Shown: positions 1 through 7,630, numbered from the stretch's first letter. The stretch: 10,089 bases of DNA from an uncultured Porphyromonadaceae bacterium (GCA_902494595.1 CABUTY010000024.1:1-10089), one strand, 5' to 3'. A program made the numbers and translations. The notes: generated by a model from the sequence alone, not told the origin.

Positions 1-1427
1 TTCCCATCGGAAACTGTCTTGAAAGCCGGCGTCACGATATAAGTGCCGTCGGGGACTGTTATCGGTATCTTTACCGTATACTGCCTGTAGCCATATCGGG
101 GCTTCAGCTCGCCGATAGAATAGCCGGTGGAATATTTTGTTTCGCCGTTGCCCGAAGCTGGCTTAAGCTGCAGACCCAACTGACAGGAACTGCTCTTCAA
201 TGTGTAGCCCGACTGATTGGTAGGGAAACCGGAAACGGTGATGTCGGTGATACCGGCAGTGCCCGACAAGGGAGAAAGCTCGAAGGGGTCGTTCATTCCG
301 AAAGAGGGCTGCAGGGGCTTGGGGGTCACAGCGACATTGCCGATAAACTGCTGTGTCTGTGAATAACCGCTTATTGAGCCGCCGATACCCTGAGAGCCTG
401 GGTTCAGCGCTGTGAGCAGGAAAAAGCCGTCGCACGAGCCTCCCCATCCCCTGTTGAAAAGGAAGTAGCCGTTCTCATAACCGTCGCATACGAAGGCATG
501 ACCGCTCAGGGTGTTGTGTCCGGCATAGAGCAAGGGGCCGAACTCTTTCATCTGGTCATATACAAGGTTGTTCCAGTCTTCGAGATGATAGTTGACGCGT
601 GAGAAAGCCCTCGCACCTTCGGCAAAGCCGAAATTGCGCGACAATGCTTCGGCGGCCTTTGCGGTCACGGCTCCCGATGCATTCGTGCCGTAACTCATAT
701 CTACCGACACTCCGCAGGCATACATCAGCGTGGCCACGGCGTCGGCCTGTGTCTGTGAGTAACTGCCCTTGTAGCTGTCGAGCATGTTGTCCCAGTCGAA
801 GGTTGTGGCTCCGTAATTGAAGCTCAATGTCTGATTCTGCCATGTATAGCTGTAGGTTCCGGTGCCCTTTACCTGCTTGTTGTAGTAATTGAGCACCTGT
901 GCGAAGGCGGTGGCCACGCAGCCGGTATATGTGGCTTTGGAGCCGACTTTCGGGCATTTGTTATTGTAGGGCGCATCCTGGTTCCATTTGGTGTGGATGA
1001 GGGGCGCAATGGAAGCCTTTGCGGTCTGAGCTGTCGGTTTCACGAAAACCTTTCCGCCGGCGGAGGCGTTGAGGCTCACATCCTCGGCAAGGCATTGCAG
1101 CCAGTAGCTGAGGCCGTCGGGCATCTGCGAGGCGTCAGAGGGTATCTGTCCCTGGTCGCAGTATCCCAGTACGGGCACCGATGTATCGTCGGCCGACAGA
1201 ACCATGAAGCCATTGTTGTCGGCTTTGTTGAAGATGTAGATAGCCGGGGTTCCCTCATGTCGCACAGTGGCGGCCAGCACAGGAGAGCTGTCGGCCATAC
1301 CTTGCACCTTGGCCGGGGAAGAGAGTCGGCTGCGCTGCAAAGCCTCTGCCGGCGTCAACGGAGCCGCATTCATGGCCATGCCGACACTTGCGCCAAGGCC
1401 TATCAGTATAAGTGTAGTTTTTTTCAT
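1..1427 (-). CDS. Secreted C10-family (streptopain/SpeB-like) cysteine protease, C-terminus beyond window
   Basis: I translated this frame from the reverse complement; it is open from ATG at 1427 to the left edge, giving 475 residues with no stop. Residues 1-22 are a signal peptide (MKKTTLILIGLG...MNAA). A C10 propeptide follows (about 23-130), with the family-typical stretch AIYIFNKADNNGFMVLSADD. The catalytic domain has WNQDAPYN before TGCVATAFAQ, where Cys170 is the nucleophile; MSYG near 240; GHAFVCDGY with catalytic His310; then FNRGWGG and LNPGSQGIGG. A beta-rich C-terminal region (about 370 onward) continues out of view. The protein is predicted to be a secreted or surface endopeptidase. 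The active-site motif normally reads Asn-Trp-Gly-Trp-Gly; here Arg326 replaces the first Trp. The gene lies 12 bases after a small secreted-protein gene and is probably cotranscribed with it. Family assignment is firm; activity is uncertain because of Arg326. Confidence 0.93.
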   Translation of the reverse strand, partial: MKKTTLILIGLGASVGMAMNAAPLTPAEALQRSRLSSPAKVQGMADSSPVLAATVRHEGTPAIYIFNKADNNGFMVLSADDTSVPVLGYCDQGQIPSDASQMPDGLSYWLQCLAEDVSLNASAGGKVFVKPTAQTAKASIAPLIHTKWNQDAPYNNKCPKVGSKATYTGCVATAFAQVLNYYNKQVKGTGTYSYTWQNQTLSFNYGATTFDWDNMLDSYKGSYSQTQADAVATLMYACGVSVDMSYGTNASGAVTAKAAEALSRNFGFAEGARAFSRVNYHLEDWNNLVYDQMKEFGPLLYAGHNTLSGHAFVCDGYENGYFLFNRGWGGSCDGFFLLTALNPGSQGIGGSISGYSQTQQFIGNVAVTPKPLQPSFGMNDPFELSPLSGTAGITDITVSGFPTNQSGYTLKSSSCQLGLQLKPASGNGETKYSTGYSIGELKPRYGYRQYTVKIPITVPDGTYIVTPAFKTVSDG

Positions 1428-1439
1428 ATTTGATGATAA

Positions 1440-1874
1440 TTACATTTCTCCCTTCTCTATGGCTGACTGCCATTCCCTCTGTTGCAGCTCGTCGCTCTCG
1501 GTGTAATAGACCATGACGCCTTCAGCCGTATTCACAACATAAATGGCACTTATCTTATTCCCCTTGGCATCTACCGTGTCGATGTCTCTCTTATGGAACG
1601 GGGAAGTAAAAACAGACATGTGCCTGCCATATACTCCCTTTGTCACGTCCTCGGGAACGACATCGTTAAGGAAGCTCACACAGTCGTCAAGACTGCCCAT
1701 GCCCGACTTCCCTTTTCGCACTATCTGCTCGAACTTATCATCGCCATCTTCCTTCACCATCCTGACGATTATATTGTTGTCAGGAGCCACATCGCTGTAA
1801 AACGGGAAGAGGACGGTAGCATCGGCCGTAACCGCCGACATCACTGCACCCAGCAGCAAGACTAATTTTTTCAT
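1440..1874 (-). CDS. Small secreted protein of unknown family, possible inhibitor of the adjacent C10 protease
   Basis: This 144-residue protein begins with a clear signal peptide (MKKLVLLLGAVMSAVTADA), with likely cleavage before residue 20, so the mature form is about 125 residues. No lipobox is present, and the one cysteine (in DDCVSFL) leaves no internal disulfide. I recognise no catalytic motif. The C-terminal part, SAIYVVNTAEGVMVYYTESD, resembles the propeptide stretch AIYIFNKADNNGFMVLSADD of the neighbouring protease. C10 protease genes in streptococci (Spi) and Bacteroides (Bfi) can be accompanied by small inhibitors, and Spi resembles the SpeB propeptide. The position first in the operon, the secretion signal and the weak similarity make an inhibitor or chaperone role reasonable, but this is inference. 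ATG at 1874 was chosen because it starts the signal peptide and lies downstream of a good promoter. The plus-strand frame over the same bases lacks such features. Confidence 0.78.
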   Translation of the reverse strand: MKKLVLLLGAVMSAVTADATVLFPFYSDVAPDNNIIVRMVKEDGDDKFEQIVRKGKSGMGSLDDCVSFLNDVVPEDVTKGVYGRHMSVFTSPFHKRDIDTVDAKGNKISAIYVVNTAEGVMVYYTESDELQQREWQSAIEKGEM

Positions 1875-1898
1875 CGTATTACATTTTTATTCTTTTCG

Positions 1899-1906
1899 CA
1901 AATATA
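1899..1906 (-). promoter_or_regulatory. Candidate Bacteroidales promoter -7 box for the C10 protease operon
   Basis: On the minus strand this reads TATATTTG, an exact match to the Bacteroidales -7 consensus TAnnTTTG, 24 bases before the start codon at 1874. No clear TTTG -33 element lies about 19-21 bases upstream. It sits just downstream, in the direction of transcription, of the dispersed repeat at 1933-2000. Confidence 0.55.
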
Positions 1907-1932
1907 GCAAAAATAATTTAAATTGGTCCAGT

Positions 1933-2000
1933 TTTTTGGAACCACAGACCTGAACCGCATTTTTGGGAATCACAGAAGAGTGCCGTTGCGGTCCCCCAAA
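1933..2000. repeat. Dispersed intergenic palindromic repeat, copy 1
   Basis: Two direct near-copies of a roughly 24-base unit starting TTTTTGG occur at 1933-1956 and 1960-1984. A degenerate inverted end (GGTCCCCCAAAAAA) follows at about 1990-2002. The same layout of two direct units and one inverted unit recurs at 7721-7816. Units 1933-1956 and 7721-7744 match at 21 of 24 bases by eye. In both copies the linker between the direct units ends in GC followed by ATTTTTGG. No coding frame is associated. Confidence 0.7.
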
Positions 2001-2033
2001 AAAGAAAAAATTTTTTTGACGGTAGAGCTGTTA

Positions 2034-2243
2034 ATTTTTTGACGGGAGAACGGGAGAACAGGAGAGTCGGGTAAAAAAGCTACCTGACCCTCCTGTTCTC
2101 CCGTTCTCCCGTCGAAAAGAGTACCCGAGTCTCCTGTTCTTCCGTTCTCCCGTCGAAAAGAGTACCCGACTCTCCTGTTCTCCCGTTCTCCCGTCGAAAA
2201 GAGTACCCGACTCTCCTGTTCTCCCGTTCTCCCGTCAAAAAAT
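2034..2243. repeat. Nested tandem and inverted repeat array between divergent operons
   Basis: Four direct units of 32 bases begin at 2082, 2123, 2164 and 2205, with an exact period of 41. The three 9-base linkers between them are all GAAAAGAGT. The last two units are identical; the first two each differ at two positions. Each unit ends in three 8-base copies of CTCCYGTY. A fifth, inverted unit at 2041-2072 is the exact reverse complement of the last two. With flanking A/T runs, 2034-2072 and 2205-2243 form a 39-base perfect inverted repeat. The inverted arm could pair with any of the four direct units, so an RNA read from either strand could fold into alternative long hairpins. It may also hinder transcription between the divergent operons. 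No gene or insertion-sequence feature is visible inside. Confidence 0.95.
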
Positions 2244-2305
2244 CCATAATAAAATTTTCGGAATATGCAAGGAATAATATTGTTTTATTGTGCGTTTAAT
2301 AAAAT

Positions 2306-2313
2306 TAATTTTG
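2306..2313 (+). promoter_or_regulatory. Candidate promoter -7 box for the M6 protease operon
   Basis: TAATTTTG matches the Bacteroidales TAnnTTTG box. TTG triplets at 2280-2282 and 2288-2290 are possible -33 elements, but with spacings of 23 and 15 bases neither is ideal. A start site just downstream would give a leader of about 70 A/T-rich bases before ATG at 2389. Confidence 0.5.
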
Positions 2314-2388
2314 CTCAGGGTAAATATATCCACTGAAGAATTGATATATACCTCTCGTAAACACATACTCTGCATTAAAAACAATAAC

Positions 2389-4671
2389 ATGAAACAGGCT
2401 CTTTTATTCCTCGGCATAATGATGGTAGGATTTGCCGCACACGGAGTAATGGCACACCCGGGCATCGCCACGATGGTGCAGCCCGACAACTCCCGTATTG
2501 ATGTGCGGCTGCTCGGCGACGAGTTTTTCTCATATGAGACTACCGTTGACATGTATACGATTGTAAAAGATACCGACGGATTCTATAAATATGCCACAGC
2601 GACGGAGGGGAAACTGACTCCAAGCGCAATGATAGCCCACAATGAAGCCGACAGGAGCAAGGCTGAAAAACGCTTTCTGAACACACTTCCCAAGATGTGC
2701 AAGCCGGCAAACTCCGTGAATGCCGCCAGAAAAGAGCGCGACATGAGAAACAGAAACATGGCCGTCCTTCCAAATTCGGGATTTGATTACGACAATTTCC
2801 GAGGCCTTGTGATTCTTGTGGAATTCAACGACCGCGAGTTTTCCGAACCGAATGCCGACAGGATATTCCACGACATGATAAACCAGGAAGGATACAGAGG
2901 ATTCATTTCCTCATCCGGGAAGAAGGAGGAATACAGAGGCAGCGTAAAAGATTACTTCCGGGATAACTCGTGCGGGAAATTCATACCCTCGTTCGACGTG
3001 GTTGGACCCGTGAAAATAAACCGGTCGCAGACCTATCCTCAAGGGTCGGACAACAGAAACATGTACATACCGGAATCCCTGATAGCGGCGGATTCGCTGG
3101 TGGATTATTCCCGATACGACATCGACAAGGACGGGATTGTGGATATGGTATATTTCATATATGCGGGAGCCGGTGCGAATTATTCGGGCAACAATCGCGG
3201 CTATGTATGGCCACATGCGGCAAATGTTCCATGGTCAAAATCGCTTGACGGCGTGAAATTCGGCAGATATGCCTGCTCCACCGAACTTTACGGCATAGAG
3301 GCCGATGGAATCATCGATGGCATAGGCACCATATGTCACGAGTTCAGCCATTGCCTGGGACTGTATGACATTTACGACACCGACTATGAGACATCAGGGT
3401 TAAGTCTTACGCCACTCGACTGGAGCGTGATGGCATCGGGCAACTACCTCGACAACGCCCGCACGCCATGCGGTTATTCCTTGTTCGAGAGAATTGAATC
3501 CGGTTTTGCGACAGCTGTAAATGTAGATAGGGAAATGGAAGTGGAACTCCCCCACATAGCCACGTCGAATACAGGCTACCGTATCGACACTCCTATAAAA
3601 GATGAGTATTTTCTGCTTGAAAACAGGCAGCAGGAAGGATGGGACAAATATCTGCCGGGTCATGGACTGCTCGTATTCCGCGTGGATAAGACGAATCCGC
3701 AGGTATGGGAGAGAAACAAAATAAATTGCGATCCACGCCACAATTATTACGAGTTGGTGCGCGGAGAGATAAGCTATAACATCAAGGGAGAAGCCATAGA
3801 TGGACCTGGCGACCCATTTCCGGGCACCGGCAACATCCATACGCTTTCAAGCCTCACGGCTCCGGCATTGAGGTCGTGGACCGGCATGGAGACATGCTGG
3901 GCTATCCGCGACATCACAGAATCGTCGGACGGCAGGATAATGTTCGACATTGTCAGAGATGAACCCGACATCATCCTGGAGGATTTCGAGACTTGCGCGG
4001 AAACCGACGGAGCCGACACATACGTTGACGGCATAATAAAAGGATGGCAACTTAACGGCAAGGCAAAAATAACGGTTGCGGCATCCGACACGGCGTCAAA
4101 CAAGCATGTGTCGACAGTAATGGGCAGTTCGATAGTGTCGCCGGTCATAAGCACGAAGATGGAATTCATCCGTATGGAGCTGAAAAATCCCACCAACTAT
4201 ACCTCCGTGTTCCGTTGTGAATATCAGCCTGAAGGGTCGACGGTATGGCACACTCTTTCGACTATCGAGGGCATGACCGAATGCTCGGTGAAAGCCAAGA
4301 AAACGGAACAACCCATATTTTCATGCGGTTTCGAGAGTCCGGGGAGGTTCAGAGTGCTGCAGACCACCGGCAACAAGGAATCCTCCATTGACAATGTGGG
4401 TATCTATTTAAAAAGAGACATCACCACAGGAATCGGTTCTGTATCCATGTCGGATTCATCATCAAAGCGACTCTGTGCATACAGCCACGGAGGGATGCTG
4501 GATATAACGTGCCGTGCCGGGATACCTGTAAGGATTTTCAGCATCGACGGGACCCTAATCGCCGCAATAACGCCGGCGGGGAATCACGCGGCGTTTCATC
4601 CGCAGGCCGAGGGAATATATATCATTACCCAGGGCGAAGAAAATATTAAAGTAATCGTAAAATCAATATAA
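2389..4671 (+). CDS. Secreted M6-family zinc metalloprotease with T9SS-like C-terminal tail
   Basis: This 760-residue protein is predicted to be an extracellular zinc endopeptidase related to immune inhibitor A. A signal peptide (MKQALLFLGIMMVGFAAHGVMA) is followed by an N-terminal region typical of Bacteroidota M6 proteases (HPGIATMVQPDNSRIDVRLLG...). The catalytic domain starts near residue 140 (FRGLVILVEFND). The zinc site is HEFSHCLGLYD, with ligands His317 and His321, catalytic Glu318 and third-ligand candidate Asp327. The Met-turn is SVMASG at Met348, and GDPFPGTGN lies further on. A beta-rich region begins near 520 (ILEDFE). The last 70 or so residues (VRIFSIDGTLIAAI ... AEGIYIIT ... 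IKVIVKSI) look like a type A T9SS sorting domain. ATG at 2389 was chosen because it starts the signal peptide; an upstream in-frame GTG at 2290 would add 33 residues that hide it. The stop is one base before the next gene, so translation is probably coupled. Confidence 0.93.
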   Translation: MKQALLFLGIMMVGFAAHGVMAHPGIATMVQPDNSRIDVRLLGDEFFSYETTVDMYTIVKDTDGFYKYATATEGKLTPSAMIAHNEADRSKAEKRFLNTLPKMCKPANSVNAARKERDMRNRNMAVLPNSGFDYDNFRGLVILVEFNDREFSEPNADRIFHDMINQEGYRGFISSSGKKEEYRGSVKDYFRDNSCGKFIPSFDVVGPVKINRSQTYPQGSDNRNMYIPESLIAADSLVDYSRYDIDKDGIVDMVYFIYAGAGANYSGNNRGYVWPHAANVPWSKSLDGVKFGRYACSTELYGIEADGIIDGIGTICHEFSHCLGLYDIYDTDYETSGLSLTPLDWSVMASGNYLDNARTPCGYSLFERIESGFATAVNVDREMEVELPHIATSNTGYRIDTPIKDEYFLLENRQQEGWDKYLPGHGLLVFRVDKTNPQVWERNKINCDPRHNYYELVRGEISYNIKGEAIDGPGDPFPGTGNIHTLSSLTAPALRSWTGMETCWAIRDITESSDGRIMFDIVRDEPDIILEDFETCAETDGADTYVDGIIKGWQLNGKAKITVAASDTASNKHVSTVMGSSIVSPVISTKMEFIRMELKNPTNYTSVFRCEYQPEGSTVWHTLSTIEGMTECSVKAKKTEQPIFSCGFESPGRFRVLQTTGNKESSIDNVGIYLKRDITTGIGSVSMSDSSSKRLCAYSHGGMLDITCRAGIPVRIFSIDGTLIAAITPAGNHAAFHPQAEGIYIITQGEENIKVIVKSI

Positions 4672-4672
4672 G

Positions 4673-6928
4673 ATGAGAAAAAAGGGAATTACGGGCATTG
4701 TCGCAACGACAATACTCACATTTGCCGTAAGCATGAATGCCGCGGGGGAAGTGCCACTGACCGGCAACGGCACAGCTGACAGTCCATATCTGGTAACTTC
4801 GGTGGCCGACTGGAATGCCATGGCCGAGTATATCAAGACCAATGGCGACAACCTTGCCGGCAAATATGTGTCGATGACAGCCGACCTCGATTTCAAATCG
4901 GTGGCATTCACACCTGTCAGCGGGTTCGGAGGCACATTCGACGGAGCCTCGCACGCGATGCGCAATGTGGAATATACCACCACGGCAACATATCAGGGAA
5001 TGTTCGGCACTATCGAGGCTGACGCCACCGTCAAGAACCTTACCGTGGCCGGAACCATATCTACCGGATTCGAGTATACAGGAGGAATAGCCGGACTCCT
5101 TAAGGGAAAAATAGAGAATTGCAAAAGTGCAGTAAACATCACATCGACAGTCAATTATACCGGAGGCGTGCTGGGCAAAGCCGACAACAACTCGACCATC
5201 AACCAGTGCACATATGAAGGCGAACTCCAGTCGGGCAAATACTACCTTGGCGGTATTGTTGCTGACTGCGGCAGCGGTGTCACAGTGAGCGGCTGCGTCA
5301 ACAAAGGCGTTATGCACAACACCACGTCAATGACCGGGGTTCTCGACGTATATGTAGGCGGCATAGCCGCCCGGGCGTTGCCCTCAACATTCACCGACTG
5401 CGTCAACGAAGGCGAGATCATAATCGACTCTCCCAAATTCGGAACCTGCGTGGCCGGTATTCTCGCATACGCCAACAATGTAGCGAATGCAGAAAAAACG
5501 CTGTTCAGCTTCAGGAAATGCCGCAACACCTCCTATATCAATGCCGCCTACAACCTGGCCGGCATCCTTGCCGACATAAACTATTCAAGGACGATAGCTC
5601 TCGTGCTTGAGTTCACAGAATGCGTCAACGAGGGCAATATAATAAGCAGCGGCGCCCAGAAGTCGAATATTGCCATGGGAGGCATTTCGTGTTATTACTC
5701 GCCCACCTCAACCTTTACAGGTTGCAGCAACTCGGGTATCCTGCAGTCGGACAACAATCCTTATGTGGGAGGCATCGTAGGCAGATACAAAGTGATTGCC
5801 GACATGAACCCGAAGGAGACCATGATAGAGAAGTGCTACAACACGGGCAAGATAATTGCTTCCAAAGGTACAGGTGCCGGCATAATGGGACAGGCTCACA
5901 AGTCGGTGACGTTCAACGGCTGCTACAACGAAGGAGAGATAACCGGCAAATCCACCATCGGCGGAATAGTTGGCATCATGGCTTCCGGCAGCAAGATTCT
6001 CAACTGTCGCAACAGCGGCAATGTCACCGTGTCTGAAGGATCAGCCGCCGGCATCATCCCCAGCAATGCCACGCAATGCGAGATTACCTGCTGCGTAAAC
6101 ACTGGAAATATCACTTCTCTTTCTGCCGACAAGGCCAAAGATATGGGTGGCATAGCAGGTTCGGGAGCCTCCATATTCACAAATTGTGTCAATATAGGCA
6201 ATGTGGAAGGTTATTCCACGATAGGAGGTATTGTCGGCTCCCCCTCCAAAGGAAAGACATCGTTTATAAACTGCTATAACGCGGGCAACGTGAAGTATAA
6301 CGAAGGCATGGGAGGCCCGATAGTGGGCGTTGACATCGCGACTTCCACATACTGGGATGCTGAAACCAACAAGACCGAAGGTTGCCGTTATGTATCGAAT
6401 TTCCTGACAAAGGCAGTAAATCAGCCGGGCACAGCCCTGAGCATGGCGGAGATGACCGCGTTGCAGCCGGGCGAGGGATGGTATTGCGCCGGCAAAGGAT
6501 GTCTGCCCGTTCCGGAGGCTTTCAAAAATGTTGACGCAGTGACAGTGGCCACTGTCGCCGTGATTCCCCAGAACAATGAGAAATACAACTCACTGACCTC
6601 TGACGTAACCCTCGGCATGTGCGAAAATGTGGTATGGACCTCTTCGGCAAACGATGTGATAAGCATCAGCGGCAACAGCGGCAAACTTGTGGAGCTCAAC
6701 AATGTAACGCCGGTTGTACTTACCGCCACGATGGGCAATTACAAACGTGAATGGAATGTCACTAACGCGTTGGCAAGCGGAGTGACATTGACCGTTGAGG
6801 ATAATGCCGGCGAGACTGCGGTATATGATGCCGCCGGCATACCCACGGATATGAAGTCGTTGAAAAAAGGCCGTATATATATCATGGTTGACGGCAACGG
6901 CAAAACAAGAAGATTCATAGCAAGATAA
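4673..6928 (+). CDS. Secreted GLUG-repeat beta-helix surface protein with Big-like domain and T9SS-like tail
   Basis: This 751-residue protein starts with a signal peptide (MRKKGITGIVATTILTFAVS...). Residues about 28-115 carry the GTADSPYLVTSVADWNAMAE and FGGTFDGASHAM signatures common in front of GLUG repeats. From about 134 to 545 run GLUG-type rungs, each with a GGI(A/V)G-like strand followed by a C-x-N-x-G-x-(I/V)-like turn. I count 13 such turns, from CKSAVNI to CYNAGNV, each with a Cys. About residues 630-700 (VVWTSSANDVISIS ... VVLTATMGNYKREWNV) resemble an atrophied bacterial Ig (Big_2-type) domain. The end (AVYDAAGIP ... KKGRIYIMVDGNGKTRRF) resembles a T9SS-type tail. Such architectures are usually adhesin-like or carbohydrate-binding surface proteins; no catalytic motif is visible. 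The gene follows the M6 protease after one base, suggesting coupled expression and perhaps a protease-substrate or shared surface role (inference). Confidence 0.88.
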   Translation: MRKKGITGIVATTILTFAVSMNAAGEVPLTGNGTADSPYLVTSVADWNAMAEYIKTNGDNLAGKYVSMTADLDFKSVAFTPVSGFGGTFDGASHAMRNVEYTTTATYQGMFGTIEADATVKNLTVAGTISTGFEYTGGIAGLLKGKIENCKSAVNITSTVNYTGGVLGKADNNSTINQCTYEGELQSGKYYLGGIVADCGSGVTVSGCVNKGVMHNTTSMTGVLDVYVGGIAARALPSTFTDCVNEGEIIIDSPKFGTCVAGILAYANNVANAEKTLFSFRKCRNTSYINAAYNLAGILADINYSRTIALVLEFTECVNEGNIISSGAQKSNIAMGGISCYYSPTSTFTGCSNSGILQSDNNPYVGGIVGRYKVIADMNPKETMIEKCYNTGKIIASKGTGAGIMGQAHKSVTFNGCYNEGEITGKSTIGGIVGIMASGSKILNCRNSGNVTVSEGSAAGIIPSNATQCEITCCVNTGNITSLSADKAKDMGGIAGSGASIFTNCVNIGNVEGYSTIGGIVGSPSKGKTSFINCYNAGNVKYNEGMGGPIVGVDIATSTYWDAETNKTEGCRYVSNFLTKAVNQPGTALSMAEMTALQPGEGWYCAGKGCLPVPEAFKNVDAVTVATVAVIPQNNEKYNSLTSDVTLGMCENVVWTSSANDVISISGNSGKLVELNNVTPVVLTATMGNYKREWNVTNALASGVTLTVEDNAGETAVYDAAGIPTDMKSLKKGRIYIMVDGNGKTRRFIAR

Positions 6929-6949
6929 GAACATAAGTACATAAGGCAG

Positions 6950-6987
6950 AGCTGTCCGGTTCCATGAGGAGTCGGACAGCTTTTTTT
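6950..6987 (+). terminator. Intrinsic terminator of the M6-GLUG operon
   Basis: Perfect 9-base arms AGCTGTCCG (6950-6958) and CGGACAGCT (6973-6981) enclose a 14-base loop and run directly into seven T residues. It starts 22 bases after the GLUG gene stop. The convergent regulator gene ends at 6986, so the hairpin is shared. The U-tract favours rightward termination, and no T run follows it on the minus strand. Confidence 0.92.
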
Positions 6988-7576
6988 ATTCCTTTACGAG
7001 TTTTGCTCTGAGGGCGCTGAGATAGCGGGGTGTGACTCCGAGATAAGCCGCTATGGTCTTGAGCGGCACCAGCTGTATGATAGCCGGCCGTTTGGTGGCC
7101 AACGCTATATATCGTTCCTGTATGGAGCCTCCTATTTCCCGGTTTTTCATCTCGAAATAGTAATTGGTCGACATCATGAGATCGCAAAACCAGCGACAGA
7201 ACACAGGAGAAGTATTCAATATTTTCTCAATGGAGGATTTGTGGATTTTCAGAAGGCGGCAGTCGCAACAAGCCTCAATGTTGGTAATCGAAGGCATGTC
7301 GCGGTAAAAAGAATGCCAGGAGCATACAAAGGTACCGGGCTGTGCGAAAGCATCCACAATCTCCTTGTCGCCTTGAAAAAGGAAACGTGCCAGGATACCC
7401 TCAAGCAATATATACATATTGCGGTCGGTCATCCCATATTTGCATATAGCCTCGCCGCGCCTTAGCTCTATGATTTCAGCATGCGAAACGAGTTTCTCGA
7501 GTTCCGCCGTGTCAAGCGTCATCTTACACTCATCCGTCAGCAATTCTTTCAGCAATGCAAAATCCTCGTTAGACAT
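6986..7576 (-). CDS. Crp/Fnr-family transcriptional regulator
   Basis: This 196-residue protein has a cyclic-nucleotide-binding-type beta-barrel at about residues 30-120 (LRRGEAICKYGMTDRNMYILLEG ... LLKIHKSS). A dimerisation helix follows, then a C-terminal helix-turn-helix at about 163-196 (LKTIAAYLGVTPRYLSALRAKL). This is the layout of many Bacteroidota Crp-like regulators. The Arg-x-Ser cAMP-contact motif of E. coli CRP is not evident, and the N-terminal cysteines of FNR that hold an iron-sulfur cluster are absent. The effector is therefore unknown. It faces the P-type ATPase divergently across 340 bases containing two palindromic candidate operators, so it may regulate itself, the ATPase or both, but the sequence does not prove this. 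It converges on the GLUG gene, and its stop overlaps the terminator T-tract. Confidence 0.92.
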   Translation of the reverse strand: MSNEDFALLKELLTDECKMTLDTAELEKLVSHAEIIELRRGEAICKYGMTDRNMYILLEGILARFLFQGDKEIVDAFAQPGTFVCSWHSFYRDMPSITNIEACCDCRLLKIHKSSIEKILNTSPVFCRWFCDLMMSTNYYFEMKNREIGGSIQERYIALATKRPAIIQLVPLKTIAAYLGVTPRYLSALRAKLVKE

Positions 7577-7603
7577 TGTGCCCGGTAAATAAAATTAAAT
7601 CGG

Positions 7604-7615
7604 TTTTATATAAAA
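7604..7615. promoter_or_regulatory. 12-base A/T palindrome in the regulator leader
   Basis: TTTTATATAAAA is a perfect palindrome 28-39 bases upstream of the regulator start codon. It would lie in the leader if the promoter at 7631-7638 is used. It may be an operator or simply A/T-rich promoter DNA. Confidence 0.3.
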
Positions 7616-7630
7616 CGTTATATGATTCAT

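Noticed and set aside
1482..1865. 127-residue open frame on the plus strand opposite the small secreted protein gene
   Set aside because: It has no signal peptide, recognisable motif or promoter, whereas the minus-strand frame has a signal peptide, a promoter and operon spacing.
2082..2236. CRISPR array
   Set aside because: The spacers are only 9 bases and identical, the repeats have internal 8-base periodicity, one unit is inverted and no cas gene is present.
2034..2243. Invertible promoter (phase-variation switch)
   Set aside because: The inner part contains no TAnnTTTG box and no recombinase gene is adjacent, so inversion would move no visible promoter.
2290..2388. In-frame GTG start that would lengthen the M6 protease by 33 residues
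   Set aside because: The added residues are charged and would bury the clear signal peptide starting at 2389; the region also overlaps the candidate promoter.
4646..5317. 223-residue open frame on the minus strand opposite the GLUG gene
   Set aside because: It overlaps a well-supported gene with motif evidence and is rich in Cys and His typical of an antisense reading; no start context is seen.
6986..7576. Regulator as an oxygen-sensing FNR with an iron-sulfur cluster
   Set aside because: The N-terminal cysteine cluster required for that cofactor is absent; only the general Crp/Fnr fold is supported.
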